Assembly (NCBI GenBank): GCA_903938815.1
Contig: CAJAES010000078.1
Span: 19,186 to 83,185, forward strand
DNA length: 64,000 bases
Source: an uncultured beta proteobacterium
Lineage (GTDB): Bacteria; Pseudomonadota; Gammaproteobacteria; Burkholderiales; Burkholderiaceae_C
Reading direction: 5' to 3'
Below the pieces are notes generated by a model. It was not told where the DNA came from. It was given only the letters and a program-made list of their open reading frames with translations, and made no database searches. Both the position numbers and the translations under genes were made by a program. Positions 41,675 through 53,571 of this stretch are shown here, in pieces (position 1 is the first letter of the stretch; every line of letters starts with the position of its first letter).

Positions 41675-44251
41675 ATGGCGACCGACCTGGAAAAGGCCCC
41701 TGAATCGCTGCAGAAACTGGTGGCGGACACCGACACCGGCGGCCGCAAGCCGACGGGCGTCACTGCGGCCGTGATCTTCGCGGTCTCCATCGCCTGGGCG
41801 CTGTTCCAGCTCTGGTACGCCTCGCCGCTGCCCTTCACTTTCGGCTTCGGCATCCTCAACGACACCGAGGCCCGTGCGCTGCACCTGGGCTTCGCGCTCT
41901 TCCTGGCCTTCACGGCTTGGCCTGCGTTCAAGTCCTCACCGCGTGCCCATGTGCCGCTGGCCGACTGGGCGATGGCGCTCGTCGGCGCCTTCGCGGGCGC
42001 CTACCTGCTGCTCTTCTACGGTGAGCTGGCCACGCGGCCGGGCCAGCCGAACCTGCAGGACATCGTCATTGCCAGCGCTGGCCTGCTGCTGCTGCTGGAA
42101 GCCACCCGCCGCGCGGTCGGCTGGCCGATGTCGGTTCTGGCGGCCATCTTCATCGCATACGCGATGCTCGGCCCCTACATGCCCGACGTGATCTCGCACA
42201 AGGGCGCCAGCCTGAACCGGCTGCTGTCGCACCTGTGGCTCACCACCGAAGGCGTCTACGGCATCGCGCTCGGCGTCTCCACCGGCGCCATATTTGTGTA
42301 CGTGCTCTTCGGCACGCTGCTCGACCGCGCGGGCGGCGGCAACTACATGATGCAGGTGAGCTTCGCGGCCCTGGGCCACCTGCGCGGCGGCCCGGCCAAG
42401 GTGGCCGTGGTGTCGTCGGCACTGAACGGCATGATCTCGGGCAGCTCGGTCAGCAACGTGGTCTCGGGCGGCATCTTCACCATTCCGCTGATGAAGAAGG
42501 CGGGCTACGGCGGCATCAAGGCGGGCGCCATCGAGACCATGAGTTCGGTCAACGGCCAGATCATGCCGCCCGTGATGGGTGCGGCGGCGTTCCTGATGGT
42601 CGAGTACGTGGGCATCCCCTACTCCGAGATCATCCGCAATGCCATCCTGCCGGCCACGCTGAGCTACATCGGCCTGCTGTACATCGTGCACCTCGAGGCA
42701 CTGAAGATGGGCATGAACCCCATCATCGCGCGCGCGCCCAAGACCTGGAGCGAGGTCGCCACCCGCTTCGGGCTGGGCCTGTCGGGCAGCGCGGCCGTGG
42801 TGTGCGGGCTCTACTACCTCTTCGCAGCCTTCAAGGCGATGCTGGGTGCTGCAGCGCCCTGGGCCATCGGCGCGGTGGTCCTGGTGCTGTACGGCATCAG
42901 CATCCAGCAGGCGGCGCGCAGCCCCGACCTGCCGGACGACATCGACATCGAGAACCCCAAGGCGCTGGACACCTGGCCCACGGTTCGGGCCGGCCTGCAC
43001 TTCCTGATGCCCATCGGCACGCTGATCTGGTGCCTGATGGTCGAGGAGATGTCGCCGTCGCTGTCGGCCTTCTGGGCCATCGCGGTGCTCATCGTGCTGA
43101 TGCTCACGCAGCGGCCGATGATCGCGCTGCTGCGCGGCCTGCCGTCGGGTGACTCGTGGATGATCGGTGCGCGGGAGGTGATCGGCGGCATGACCGACGG
43201 CTCGCGCAACATGATCGGCATCGGCGTGGCAACGGCCACCGCCGGCATCATCGTCGGCGGCATCACGCTCACGGGCCTCGGGCTGCGCATGACGGAGTTC
43301 GTCGAGTTCGTCTCGCAGGGCAACGTGATGGTGATGCTGCTGTTCATCGCCTTCGTGTGCCTGGTGCTCGGCCTCGGGGTGCCCACCACGGCCAACTACG
43401 TGCTGGTGGCCACGCTGATGGCGCCGGTGGTGGTAGAGCTTGGCGCGCAGAGCGGGCTCGTGATTCCGCTGATCGCGGTGCACCTCTTCGTCTTCTACTA
43501 CGGGATCATGGGTGACATCACACCCCCCGTGGGGCTGGCCACCTTCGCGGCTGCAGCCATTTCCGGCGAGGACGCCATCAAGACCGGCATTCAAGGCAGC
43601 CTGTATGCGCTGCGCACCGTCATCCTGCCGTTCATCTGGATCTTCAACCCGCAACTGCTGCTGCTGGAGATCGACTCGACCATCTCGCTGATCATCGTCA
43701 TCGCCGGCTGCACGCTGGCGATGCTGCTGTTTTCCGCGCTCACGATGAACTGGCTGCGGGTGAAGATGGTGTGGTGGGAATTCGCGCTGGTCGCGGTGGC
43801 GGTTGCGCTGTTCTTCCGCCCCGATTTCTTCATGGACCGGATCGCCCCGGCCTACCAGAACGCCTCGCCCGCGCAGGTGCTGGACATCGCCCGCGACGCG
43901 CCGGACGGCGGCCGCATGGTGATGGTGATTGCCGGCACCACGATCGAGGGCGACGACGTCGTCAAGACCGTGGCCCTGCGCCTGGGCGACCGGCCCGCCG
44001 AGGGTACGGCCGACGGCCGCAAGCGCCTCACGGAATCCGGCCTCACGCTGGTGACGCTGGGCGGAGAAACCCAGATCGCCCAGGTCAAGTTCGGCAGCCG
44101 CGCGCAGAAGAGCGGCTTCGAGCAAGGCTGGGCCGTGCAGACCCTCAAGATGCCGGCCGACCGCCCCGACCCGCACTGGTTCTACCTGCCCGCCCTGCTG
44201 CTGGCCAGCCTGGTGTGGTGGAACCAGGGCCGCAGGATGAAGACAGCATGA
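41675..44251 (+). CDS. TRAP transporter permease, fused small and large subunits (4TM/12TM) with DUF3394
   Basis: 858-residue membrane protein. The N-terminal 200 residues carry four helices of the DctQ-like small subunit. The central part is the 12-helix DctM-like subunit with SSALNGMISGSSVSNVVSGGIFTIPLMKKAGYGG (in part), INGQ-like SSVNGQIMPPVMGAAAFLM, and LGLGVPTTANYVLVATLMAPVV. The last 170 residues form a soluble domain plus a final helix, matching the DUF3394 extension of TAXI-type permeases. Sodium-coupled uptake is the family mechanism. GAGGAG precedes ATG 41675. The stop overlaps the racemase-like ATG (ATGA). Confidence 0.92.
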   Translation: MATDLEKAPESLQKLVADTDTGGRKPTGVTAAVIFAVSIAWALFQLWYASPLPFTFGFGILNDTEARALHLGFALFLAFTAWPAFKSSPRAHVPLADWAMALVGAFAGAYLLLFYGELATRPGQPNLQDIVIASAGLLLLLEATRRAVGWPMSVLAAIFIAYAMLGPYMPDVISHKGASLNRLLSHLWLTTEGVYGIALGVSTGAIFVYVLFGTLLDRAGGGNYMMQVSFAALGHLRGGPAKVAVVSSALNGMISGSSVSNVVSGGIFTIPLMKKAGYGGIKAGAIETMSSVNGQIMPPVMGAAAFLMVEYVGIPYSEIIRNAILPATLSYIGLLYIVHLEALKMGMNPIIARAPKTWSEVATRFGLGLSGSAAVVCGLYYLFAAFKAMLGAAAPWAIGAVVLVLYGISIQQAARSPDLPDDIDIENPKALDTWPTVRAGLHFLMPIGTLIWCLMVEEMSPSLSAFWAIAVLIVLMLTQRPMIALLRGLPSGDSWMIGAREVIGGMTDGSRNMIGIGVATATAGIIVGGITLTGLGLRMTEFVEFVSQGNVMVMLLFIAFVCLVLGLGVPTTANYVLVATLMAPVVVELGAQSGLVIPLIAVHLFVFYYGIMGDITPPVGLATFAAAAISGEDAIKTGIQGSLYALRTVILPFIWIFNPQLLLLEIDSTISLIIVIAGCTLAMLLFSALTMNWLRVKMVWWEFALVAVAVALFFRPDFFMDRIAPAYQNASPAQVLDIARDAPDGGRMVMVIAGTTIEGDDVVKTVALRLGDRPAEGTADGRKRLTESGLTLVTLGGETQIAQVKFGSRAQKSGFEQGWAVQTLKMPADRPDPHWFYLPALLLASLVWWNQGRRMKTA

Positions 44252-44895
44252 CGCGCATCGCCCTGATCCACGCACTCTCGCATTCGCCGGGCCCCATCAA
44301 CGAGGCCCTGGCCCGCGACTGGCCCGACGCCGAGCGCATGAACCTGCTCGACGACAGCCTGTCGGCCGACCTGGCCCGCACGGGCAGGCTCGATGCGCGC
44401 ATGACGCAGCGCTTCATGGCGCTGGCCGACTACGCGGTCGGCACCGGCGCGCACGGCATCCTGTTCACGTGCTCGGCCTTCGGGCCCTGCATCGAGGCCG
44501 TGGCGCGAAAGCACGTCACCATCCCGGTGCTCAAGCCCAACGAGGCCATGATCGACGAGGCTCTGGCCCTGGCCGGAGCCGACGGGCGCATCGGACTCGT
44601 GGCCACGTTCGCGCCGACGCTGCAGTCCATGCCGCCGGAGTTCCCGCCCGGGACGGCCTTGAAGACCGCGCTGGCCGACGGCGCCATGGCCGCGCTGAAC
44701 CAGGGCGACCTGGCCACGCACGACCGGCTGGCCGTCGAAGCCGCGCTGCGGCTGGCGGCGCAGGGCTGCACCGTGATCGCGCTCGCGCAGTTCAGCCTGG
44801 CCCGCGCGCGCGACGCCGTGGCCCTGGCCACCGGGCTGCCTGTCCTGACGACCGTGGATTCCGCCGTGCGGCGGCTGCGCCAGCGGCTGGTGTAG
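44248..44895 (+). CDS. Aspartate/glutamate/hydantoin racemase-family protein
   Basis: 215-residue Asp/Glu racemase-superfamily protein. The first catalytic Cys region is HGILFTCSAFGPCIE (Cys75). The second Cys is expected near the end of a beta strand where family members read GCTE or GCxxMA; here the strand reads QGCTVIALAQFSLARAR, so Gln/Phe/Ser occupies that place. The enzyme may thus not be a two-Cys racemase; a decarboxylase, isomerase or other one-Cys reaction is possible. It is co-translated with the TRAP permease, so its substrate is probably the imported compound. Confidence 0.82.
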   Translation: MTRIALIHALSHSPGPINEALARDWPDAERMNLLDDSLSADLARTGRLDARMTQRFMALADYAVGTGAHGILFTCSAFGPCIEAVARKHVTIPVLKPNEAMIDEALALAGADGRIGLVATFAPTLQSMPPEFPPGTALKTALADGAMAALNQGDLATHDRLAVEAALRLAAQGCTVIALAQFSLARARDAVALATGLPVLTTVDSAVRRLRQRLV

Positions 44896-44937
44896 GCCTT
44901 CGAGCGCAGGGCCTGACCCAGTCGGCCGCCGCCGGGG

Positions 44938-45834
44938 TCAGGGGTGGAGCAGTCCGGAGCGCGCTGCGGAAAGAACCGCGCGGCTCAAGCCATCGAGCAG
45001 CACCGACGCCGCGCGCGCGTGCTGCCAGTACAGTGGCACGTCCAGCGGCGCACCCGGCACCAGTTCGACGAGCGAGCCGTCCGCCAGGTGGGGCGCGACC
45101 AGCGTCTGCGGATGCAGGCCCCATCCCATGCCGGCCAGGGCCGCGGTGACAAAGGCCTCGGGCGAGGGCCAGGCGTGCCGGGGCAGTTCGACATGCCGGT
45201 GGCACAGGCGGCGCACCCAGCGGTCCTGCAATTCGTCCTTCGTGTTGAAGACGAGGCTTGGCGCCCGGGCCAGCGTCCCGGCGCCGACGCCTGCCGCGAA
45301 GTGCCGCGCCACATACGCCAGGCTGGCAACGGCGAGGTAGCGCATCGAACCCAGCGGGTGGCTGTTGCAGCCGGTGGCCGGGCGGGCTGCCGCTGTCACG
45401 GCAGCCAGCACCGCACCGCTGCGCAACCACCCGGTGGTGTGATCCTGGTCGTCCACCGCCACCTCCACCAGCACCGGTGTATCGGCCGCGAAGGCCGCCA
45501 CGGCAGGAGCGAACCACGTCGCGAAGCTGTCGGCGTTCACCGCCACGGGCAGCGCCACGCGCGCAACGCCCTCGGGCGCCAGTGCCGGAAGCGTGCCCTG
45601 CAGTTCCTGCTCCAGCAGGCGCACGCGGTCCACGTGCTGGCACAGGCGCCGGCCGGTCTCGGTGGCCCGGCAGGGCTGGTCACGCACCACCAGCGCGCAT
45701 CCCACCCGTTCCTCGAGCGACCGGATGCGCTGGGATACCGCGGAGGGCGTGACGTGCAGCGCGAGCGCCGCACGCTCGAAGCTGCCTTCCCGAATCACGG
45801 CGGCCAGGGCGGAGAGCGCGGAGTAGTCCAGCAT
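44938..45834 (-). CDS. argP: LysR-family regulator ArgP (IciA)
   Basis: 298-residue LysR-type regulator. The N-terminal winged helix LSALAAVIREGSFERAALALHVTPSAVSQRIRSLEERVG (in part) and the specific segment LPVAVNADSFATWFAPAV match ArgP, which controls the arginine/lysine exporter argO. An effector domain follows with HVELPRHAWPSPEAFVTAAL. It is divergent from a LysE-family exporter across a 76-base region, the classic argP-argO arrangement. Confidence 0.92.
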   Translation of the reverse strand: MLDYSALSALAAVIREGSFERAALALHVTPSAVSQRIRSLEERVGCALVVRDQPCRATETGRRLCQHVDRVRLLEQELQGTLPALAPEGVARVALPVAVNADSFATWFAPAVAAFAADTPVLVEVAVDDQDHTTGWLRSGAVLAAVTAAARPATGCNSHPLGSMRYLAVASLAYVARHFAAGVGAGTLARAPSLVFNTKDELQDRWVRRLCHRHVELPRHAWPSPEAFVTAALAGMGWGLHPQTLVAPHLADGSLVELVPGAPLDVPLYWQHARAASVLLDGLSRAVLSAARSGLLHP

Positions 45835-45910
45835 GGTTTCAGTTTCTCTAATGTGAACTTAGCGATCTGAGTTTGGCTTCATCAAAGAAGGCTGGCAAGC
45901 TCGGCACCGC

Positions 45911-46558
45911 ATGACGCCTCAACCATCCATCGTGCTCGCCTTCCCCGTGTTCCTGCAGGGCCTGACCCTGGGCCTGGGCCTGATCGTGGCCATCGGCGCG
46001 CAGAACGCCTTCGTGCTGCGGCAGGGCCTTCGGCGCGAACACGTGGCCGGCGTGGTCCTGTTCTGCGCCGTGGCGGACGCTGTCCTCATCGCCGCGGGGG
46101 TGCTGGGCATGGCGCAGGCGCTGGCGCAGAGCCCGGGCCTGGCGCGCGTGCTGGCGCTGGCCGGTGCCGTCTTCCTGGCGGCCTATGGCGTGCAGGCCTT
46201 GCGCCGGTCACGCCGGGCGCAGGCGCTCGAGGCGGCAGCGGGCGGCGCAGGCCTGGGCCGCGGCGCCGCGATGGCACAGGCGGCGGCGTTCACGCTGCTC
46301 AACCCCCATGTCTATCTGGACACGGTGCTGCTGGTGGGCAGCATCGGCGCGCAGCAACCGGCAGGGCTGCAGGGCTGGTTCATCGCCGGCGCCAGCGGCG
46401 CCAGCTTCGCGTGGTTCACGCTGCTCGGCTTCGGGGCGCGCTGGCTGGCGCCGTGGTTCGGCCGGCCGCGAGCCTGGCAGGTGCTGGACGGCCTGATCGG
46501 CGTGACGATGCTGGTGTTGTCGGCGCTGCTGGTGCGCCACGCCCTGGCCGGTCTCTGA
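45911..46558 (+). CDS. argO: LysE/ArgO-family amino-acid exporter
   Basis: 215-residue, about six-helix exporter of the LysE family. Landmarks are GLTLGLGLIVAIGAQNAFVLRQGLRREH (in part), FCAVADAVLIAAGVLGMAQAL, and AAAFTLLNPHVYLDTVLLVGSIGAQ. Exports arginine and/or lysine. Adjacent divergent argP supports ArgO. Start ATG 45911 in the short intergenic space, where the ArgP binding site is expected but not pinpointed. Confidence 0.9.
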   Translation: MTPQPSIVLAFPVFLQGLTLGLGLIVAIGAQNAFVLRQGLRREHVAGVVLFCAVADAVLIAAGVLGMAQALAQSPGLARVLALAGAVFLAAYGVQALRRSRRAQALEAAAGGAGLGRGAAMAQAAAFTLLNPHVYLDTVLLVGSIGAQQPAGLQGWFIAGASGASFAWFTLLGFGARWLAPWFGRPRAWQVLDGLIGVTMLVLSALLVRHALAGL

Positions 46559-46568
46559 GGGCCCGGCC

Positions 46569-47219
46569 GTGTACATCGACCCTCGGCATGCGCTGGACGA
46601 TCCCGAGGCACTGCTGGCGCTGCTCGGGGAATTCCCGCTGGGTGCCTGGGTCTGCCAGGGGCGGGACGGCCTCGTCGCGAACCATGTGCCCTTCCTCCTC
46701 GACCGCAGCCGGGGCCCGCACGGCACTCTGATGGGCCATGTCTCGCGCGCCAACCCGGTCTGGCGCGAACTGGATTCCGCCGCGCGCTCGGTCGTGATGT
46801 TCCAGGGGGCGCAGTCCTACATCACGCCTGCCTGGTACCCGGGCAAGGCGCAGCACGGCCGGGTCGTTCCCACCTGGAACTATGTGGTGGCGCACGCGCA
46901 TGGCGTCGCGCGAGCCGTGCACGACCGTGTCTGGCTGCTCGACATCCTGAACCGGCTGACAGACGTTCACGAGGCAGACCAGCCGGCGCCCTGGCGCGTG
47001 AGCGACGCGCCGGAATCCTTCATCGACGACTTCCTGGGCGCGATCGTCGGCATCGAGTTGCCGATCGACCGTCTGGAGGGCAAGCTGAAGGCCAGCCAGG
47101 ACGAGGCGGTGCAGGATCGCGTCGGCACGGTCTGCGGTCTGCGGGCGCAACAGACCGCCAAGGGAGATGCCATGGCCGCATGGGTCCGCAGGGCCCTGGA
47201 TGACGGCCCACACCCCTGA
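46569..47219 (+). CDS. FMN-binding negative transcriptional regulator, PaiB family
   Basis: 216-residue PaiB-family (split-barrel flavin-binding) protein. Diagnostic blocks are YIDPRHALDDPEALLALL near the start, GHVSRANPVWRE, YITPAWYPGKAQHGRVVPTWNYVVAHAHG (in part), and IVGIELPIDRLEGKLKASQ near the end. The start is GTG 46569, ten bases after argO, so co-transcription is likely. In Bacillus PaiB represses sporulation/protease genes; its role here is unknown. Confidence 0.9.
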   Translation: MYIDPRHALDDPEALLALLGEFPLGAWVCQGRDGLVANHVPFLLDRSRGPHGTLMGHVSRANPVWRELDSAARSVVMFQGAQSYITPAWYPGKAQHGRVVPTWNYVVAHAHGVARAVHDRVWLLDILNRLTDVHEADQPAPWRVSDAPESFIDDFLGAIVGIELPIDRLEGKLKASQDEAVQDRVGTVCGLRAQQTAKGDAMAAWVRRALDDGPHP

Positions 47220-47292
47220 ACACCAACGAATCGATGCCTTGCACCGACCTGTCCGCAGCCGTTCCGGGTAGTCGCGCTGCTACACTCCCAGC

Positions 47293-47475
47293 ACCAGGAG
47301 AGAGCTTCCCAGCGAAGCCGCCGAAGGCGCAGGGCAAGGCCCGAACGCTCAGGCAAAAGGACTGGTTCAGATCACCTCACTGGAGAGAGGTGCCGGCCCC
47401 GGCCGGCATCCACCGAAGGGGCAAGGACCGTCACCCGGGCGGCTCCGAATCTCTCAGGTAAAGCGGACAGCGAGG
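47293..47475 (+). ncRNA. Tandem glycine riboswitch
   Basis: Two glycine aptamers in series. Aptamer 1 (about 47295-47366) has GGAGAGAGC, a GCCGAAGGCGCAGGGCAA-like core (written with gaps: CCGAAGGCGC, AGGGCAAGGC) and the 3' motif CTCAGGCAAAAGGACTG. Aptamer 2 (about 47379-47475) has TGGAGAGAGG, CACCGAAGGGGCAAGGACC and TCTCTCAGGTAAAGCGGACA. These are the conserved glycine-riboswitch blocks, and the downstream gcvT-gcvH-gcvP-sdaA genes are the canonical targets. A TACACT box at 47281-47286 could be the -10 of the promoter. Confidence 0.95.
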
Positions 47476-47527
47476 GCCCCCTGCTTCGACGCCGGCAATG
47501 GCGACGGCGCAGGGTCAGACGCCCTCG
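47471..47527 (+). promoter_or_regulatory. Putative glycine-riboswitch expression platform
   Basis: Nested inverted repeats follow aptamer 2: CGAGGGC (47471-47477) with GCCCTCG (47521-47527), and inside it CCCTGC (47479-47484) with GCAGGG (47509-47514). The outer stem ends right against the gcvT ribosome-binding sequence GAAGGA (47527-47532), so control of translation start is more likely than termination, as no T-run follows. Confidence 0.6.
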
Positions 47528-47539
47528 AAGGATTCCGCC

Positions 47540-48655
47540 ATGACCGCCGAACTGCTCCAGACCCCGTTGCACGAACTGCATGTGCGCCTCGGCGCCCGCA
47601 TGGTGCCCTTCGCCGGCTACGCGATGCCGGTGCAGTACCCGGCAGGCATCCTGGCCGAGCACCGGCAGTGCCGCACGGCGGCCGCGCTGTTCGATGTCTC
47701 GCACATGGGTCAGTTGCGCCTGGTCGGCCCTGACGCAGCGGCGGCACTGGAGAGCCTGGTGCCGGTGGACATCGTCGACCTCGGGGTCAACCGCCAGCGC
47801 TATGCGCTGTTCACGAACGCCAGCGGCGGCATCCTCGACGACCTGATGGTCACGCGGCGCGAGAACGATCTCTTCGTCATCGTCAACGCCGCCTGCAAGG
47901 ACGCGGACACGAGGCATCTGATCACGAACATCGGCCACCGCTGCACCGTGGTGTCGATGCCCGAGCGGGCCTTGCTCGCCCTGCAGGGTCCGCAGGCCGT
48001 CACGGCGCTCGCGCGGCTGAACCCGGCCGTGGCGAGCCTCGTCTTCATGACCGGCGGCAGCTTCACGCTGGCCGGCGCCGAGTGCTTCGTCACGCGTTCC
48101 GGCTACACCGGCGAAGACGGTTTCGAGATCTCGGTGCCCGCAGAGTCCGCCGTGACGCTGGCCGAAGCGCTGCTGGGCCAGCCCGAGGTGGCGCCGGCAG
48201 GCCTCGGTGCCCGGGACAGCCTGCGCCTGGAGGCCGGCCTGTGCCTTTACGGGCACGACATCAACGAGACCACCAGCCCGGTCGAGGCCGGCCTGAGCTG
48301 GGCCATCCAGAAGGTGCGCCGCCCCGGCGGTGCGCGCGCCGGCGGCTACCCCGGGGCGGCCGTCATCGAGGCCCATCTGGCCGGCGGCGCACCCAGCAAG
48401 CGGGTCGGCCTGATCGGCCTGGAGCGCGCGCCGGTGCGCGAAGGCACCACGATCGTCGACGCGAACGGCCACAAGCTCGGCACGGTGACCAGCGGCACGC
48501 TGGCCCCCACCGTCAACCAGGCCGTCGCGATGGCCTATCTTCCGCTGGACCACGCCGTGGCCCAGCACGAGGTCTACGCCGAGGTGCGCGGCAAGCGCCT
48601 GCCGATGCGCGTGAGCCCGATGCCCTTCAACCCCCACCGCTACTTCCGTGGCTGA
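47540..48655 (+). CDS. gcvT: Glycine cleavage system aminomethyltransferase (T protein)
   Basis: 371-residue tetrahydrofolate-dependent aminomethyltransferase. Landmarks are LHVRLGARMVPFAGYAMPVQY, ALFDVSHMGQLRL, TRSGYTGEDGFEIS, GLGARDSLRLEAGLCLYGHDI and TSGTLAPTVNQAVAMAYLP. It transfers the methylene from the H-protein-bound aminomethyl group to folate, releasing ammonia. Start ATG 47540 with GAAGGA upstream, directly behind the glycine riboswitch. First gene of gcvT-gcvH-gcvP-sdaA. Confidence 0.96.
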   Translation: MTAELLQTPLHELHVRLGARMVPFAGYAMPVQYPAGILAEHRQCRTAAALFDVSHMGQLRLVGPDAAAALESLVPVDIVDLGVNRQRYALFTNASGGILDDLMVTRRENDLFVIVNAACKDADTRHLITNIGHRCTVVSMPERALLALQGPQAVTALARLNPAVASLVFMTGGSFTLAGAECFVTRSGYTGEDGFEISVPAESAVTLAEALLGQPEVAPAGLGARDSLRLEAGLCLYGHDINETTSPVEAGLSWAIQKVRRPGGARAGGYPGAAVIEAHLAGGAPSKRVGLIGLERAPVREGTTIVDANGHKLGTVTSGTLAPTVNQAVAMAYLPLDHAVAQHEVYAEVRGKRLPMRVSPMPFNPHRYFRG

Positions 48656-48674
48656 TCACCCAGGAGCAAGACCG

Positions 48675-49049
48675 ATGACGACCAAGTACACCCCCGACCA
48701 CGAGTGGATCGAGATCGACGATCCCCAAGCCGCCATCGTCGGCATCACCGTGCACGCGCAGGACGCGCTCGGCGACGTCGTCTTCGTCGACCTGCCCGAA
48801 GTGGGCCGCAGCTATGCCAAGGGCGAGGTCGCGGGCGTCGTCGAATCCGTCAAGGCCGCGGCCGACATCTACATGCCTGTCACGGGCGAGGTGGTCGAGG
48901 TCAACGAGGCCCTGCGCGGCGACCCGTCTCTGGCCAACACCGACCCCCTGGCCTCCGGCTGGTTCTTCAAGGTGCGCCTGGCGCAGCCTGCCGAACTGGA
49001 CGCGCTGATGGACGCGCCCGGCTACGACGAACTGCTGAAGACTCTCTGA
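48675..49049 (+). CDS. gcvH: Glycine cleavage system H protein
   Basis: 124-residue lipoyl carrier. The lipoylated Lys is Lys60 in VVESVKAAADIYMP. N-terminus KYTPDHEWIE and C-terminal GWFFKVRLAQPAELDALMD are typical. It shuttles the aminomethyl group among P, T and L proteins. ATG 48675 has AGGAG eight bases upstream, 19 bases after gcvT. Followed by 145 bases of low-complexity sequence before gcvP. Confidence 0.96.
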   Translation: MTTKYTPDHEWIEIDDPQAAIVGITVHAQDALGDVVFVDLPEVGRSYAKGEVAGVVESVKAAADIYMPVTGEVVEVNEALRGDPSLANTDPLASGWFFKVRLAQPAELDALMDAPGYDELLKTL

Positions 49050-49080
49050 CGTCCCGGCGGCGCCCTTGTGGCGCCCCGTG

Positions 49081-49124
49081 GTGTGCTTGTTGTGCGCTTG
49101 TCGTGTGCATGTTGTGCGCTTGTG
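49081..49124 (+). repeat. 22-bp tandem duplication in the gcvH-gcvP gap
   Basis: Two adjacent 22-bp units (49081-49102 and 49103-49124) identical at 20 of 22 positions, rich in TGTG/CTTG. The remainder of the 145-base gap has further short imperfect units of the type TGCCGCCC near 49133-49160. No open frame or hairpin terminator is evident. Confidence 0.85.
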
Positions 49125-49194
49125 GCGCCCATGCCGCCCCTGCCACCCTTGCCGCCCTGTGACGAGCCCGTGATTACCGCCTGAAAGTAGCGCC

Positions 49195-52092
<2,898 letters not shown>

Positions 52093-52096
52093 AGCC

Positions 52097-53488
<1,392 letters not shown>

Positions 53489-53510
53489 GACGCGGAAGTC
53501 AGGTCGCCAG

Positions 53511-53565
53511 CCCGGCAGCAGCCCGGCAGCAGCCCGGCCGCAGACCGACAGCAGTCGGGCAGCAG
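53511..53565. repeat. Five 11-bp tandem repeat units between sdaA and the CoA-transferase gene
   Basis: Units of CCCGGCAGCAG: two perfect copies followed by three degenerate ones (CCCGGCCGCAG, ACCGACAGCAG, TCGGGCAGCAG). They fill most of the 83-base convergent gap. No terminator-like inverted repeat with a T run is seen. Confidence 0.88.
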
Positions 53566-53571
53566 CACGGC

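Noticed and set aside
41936..44275. 779-codon open frame antisense to the TRAP permease gene
   Set aside because: The plus-strand protein is a clear TRAP permease; the antisense reading is His/Arg/Asp-rich with no domain.
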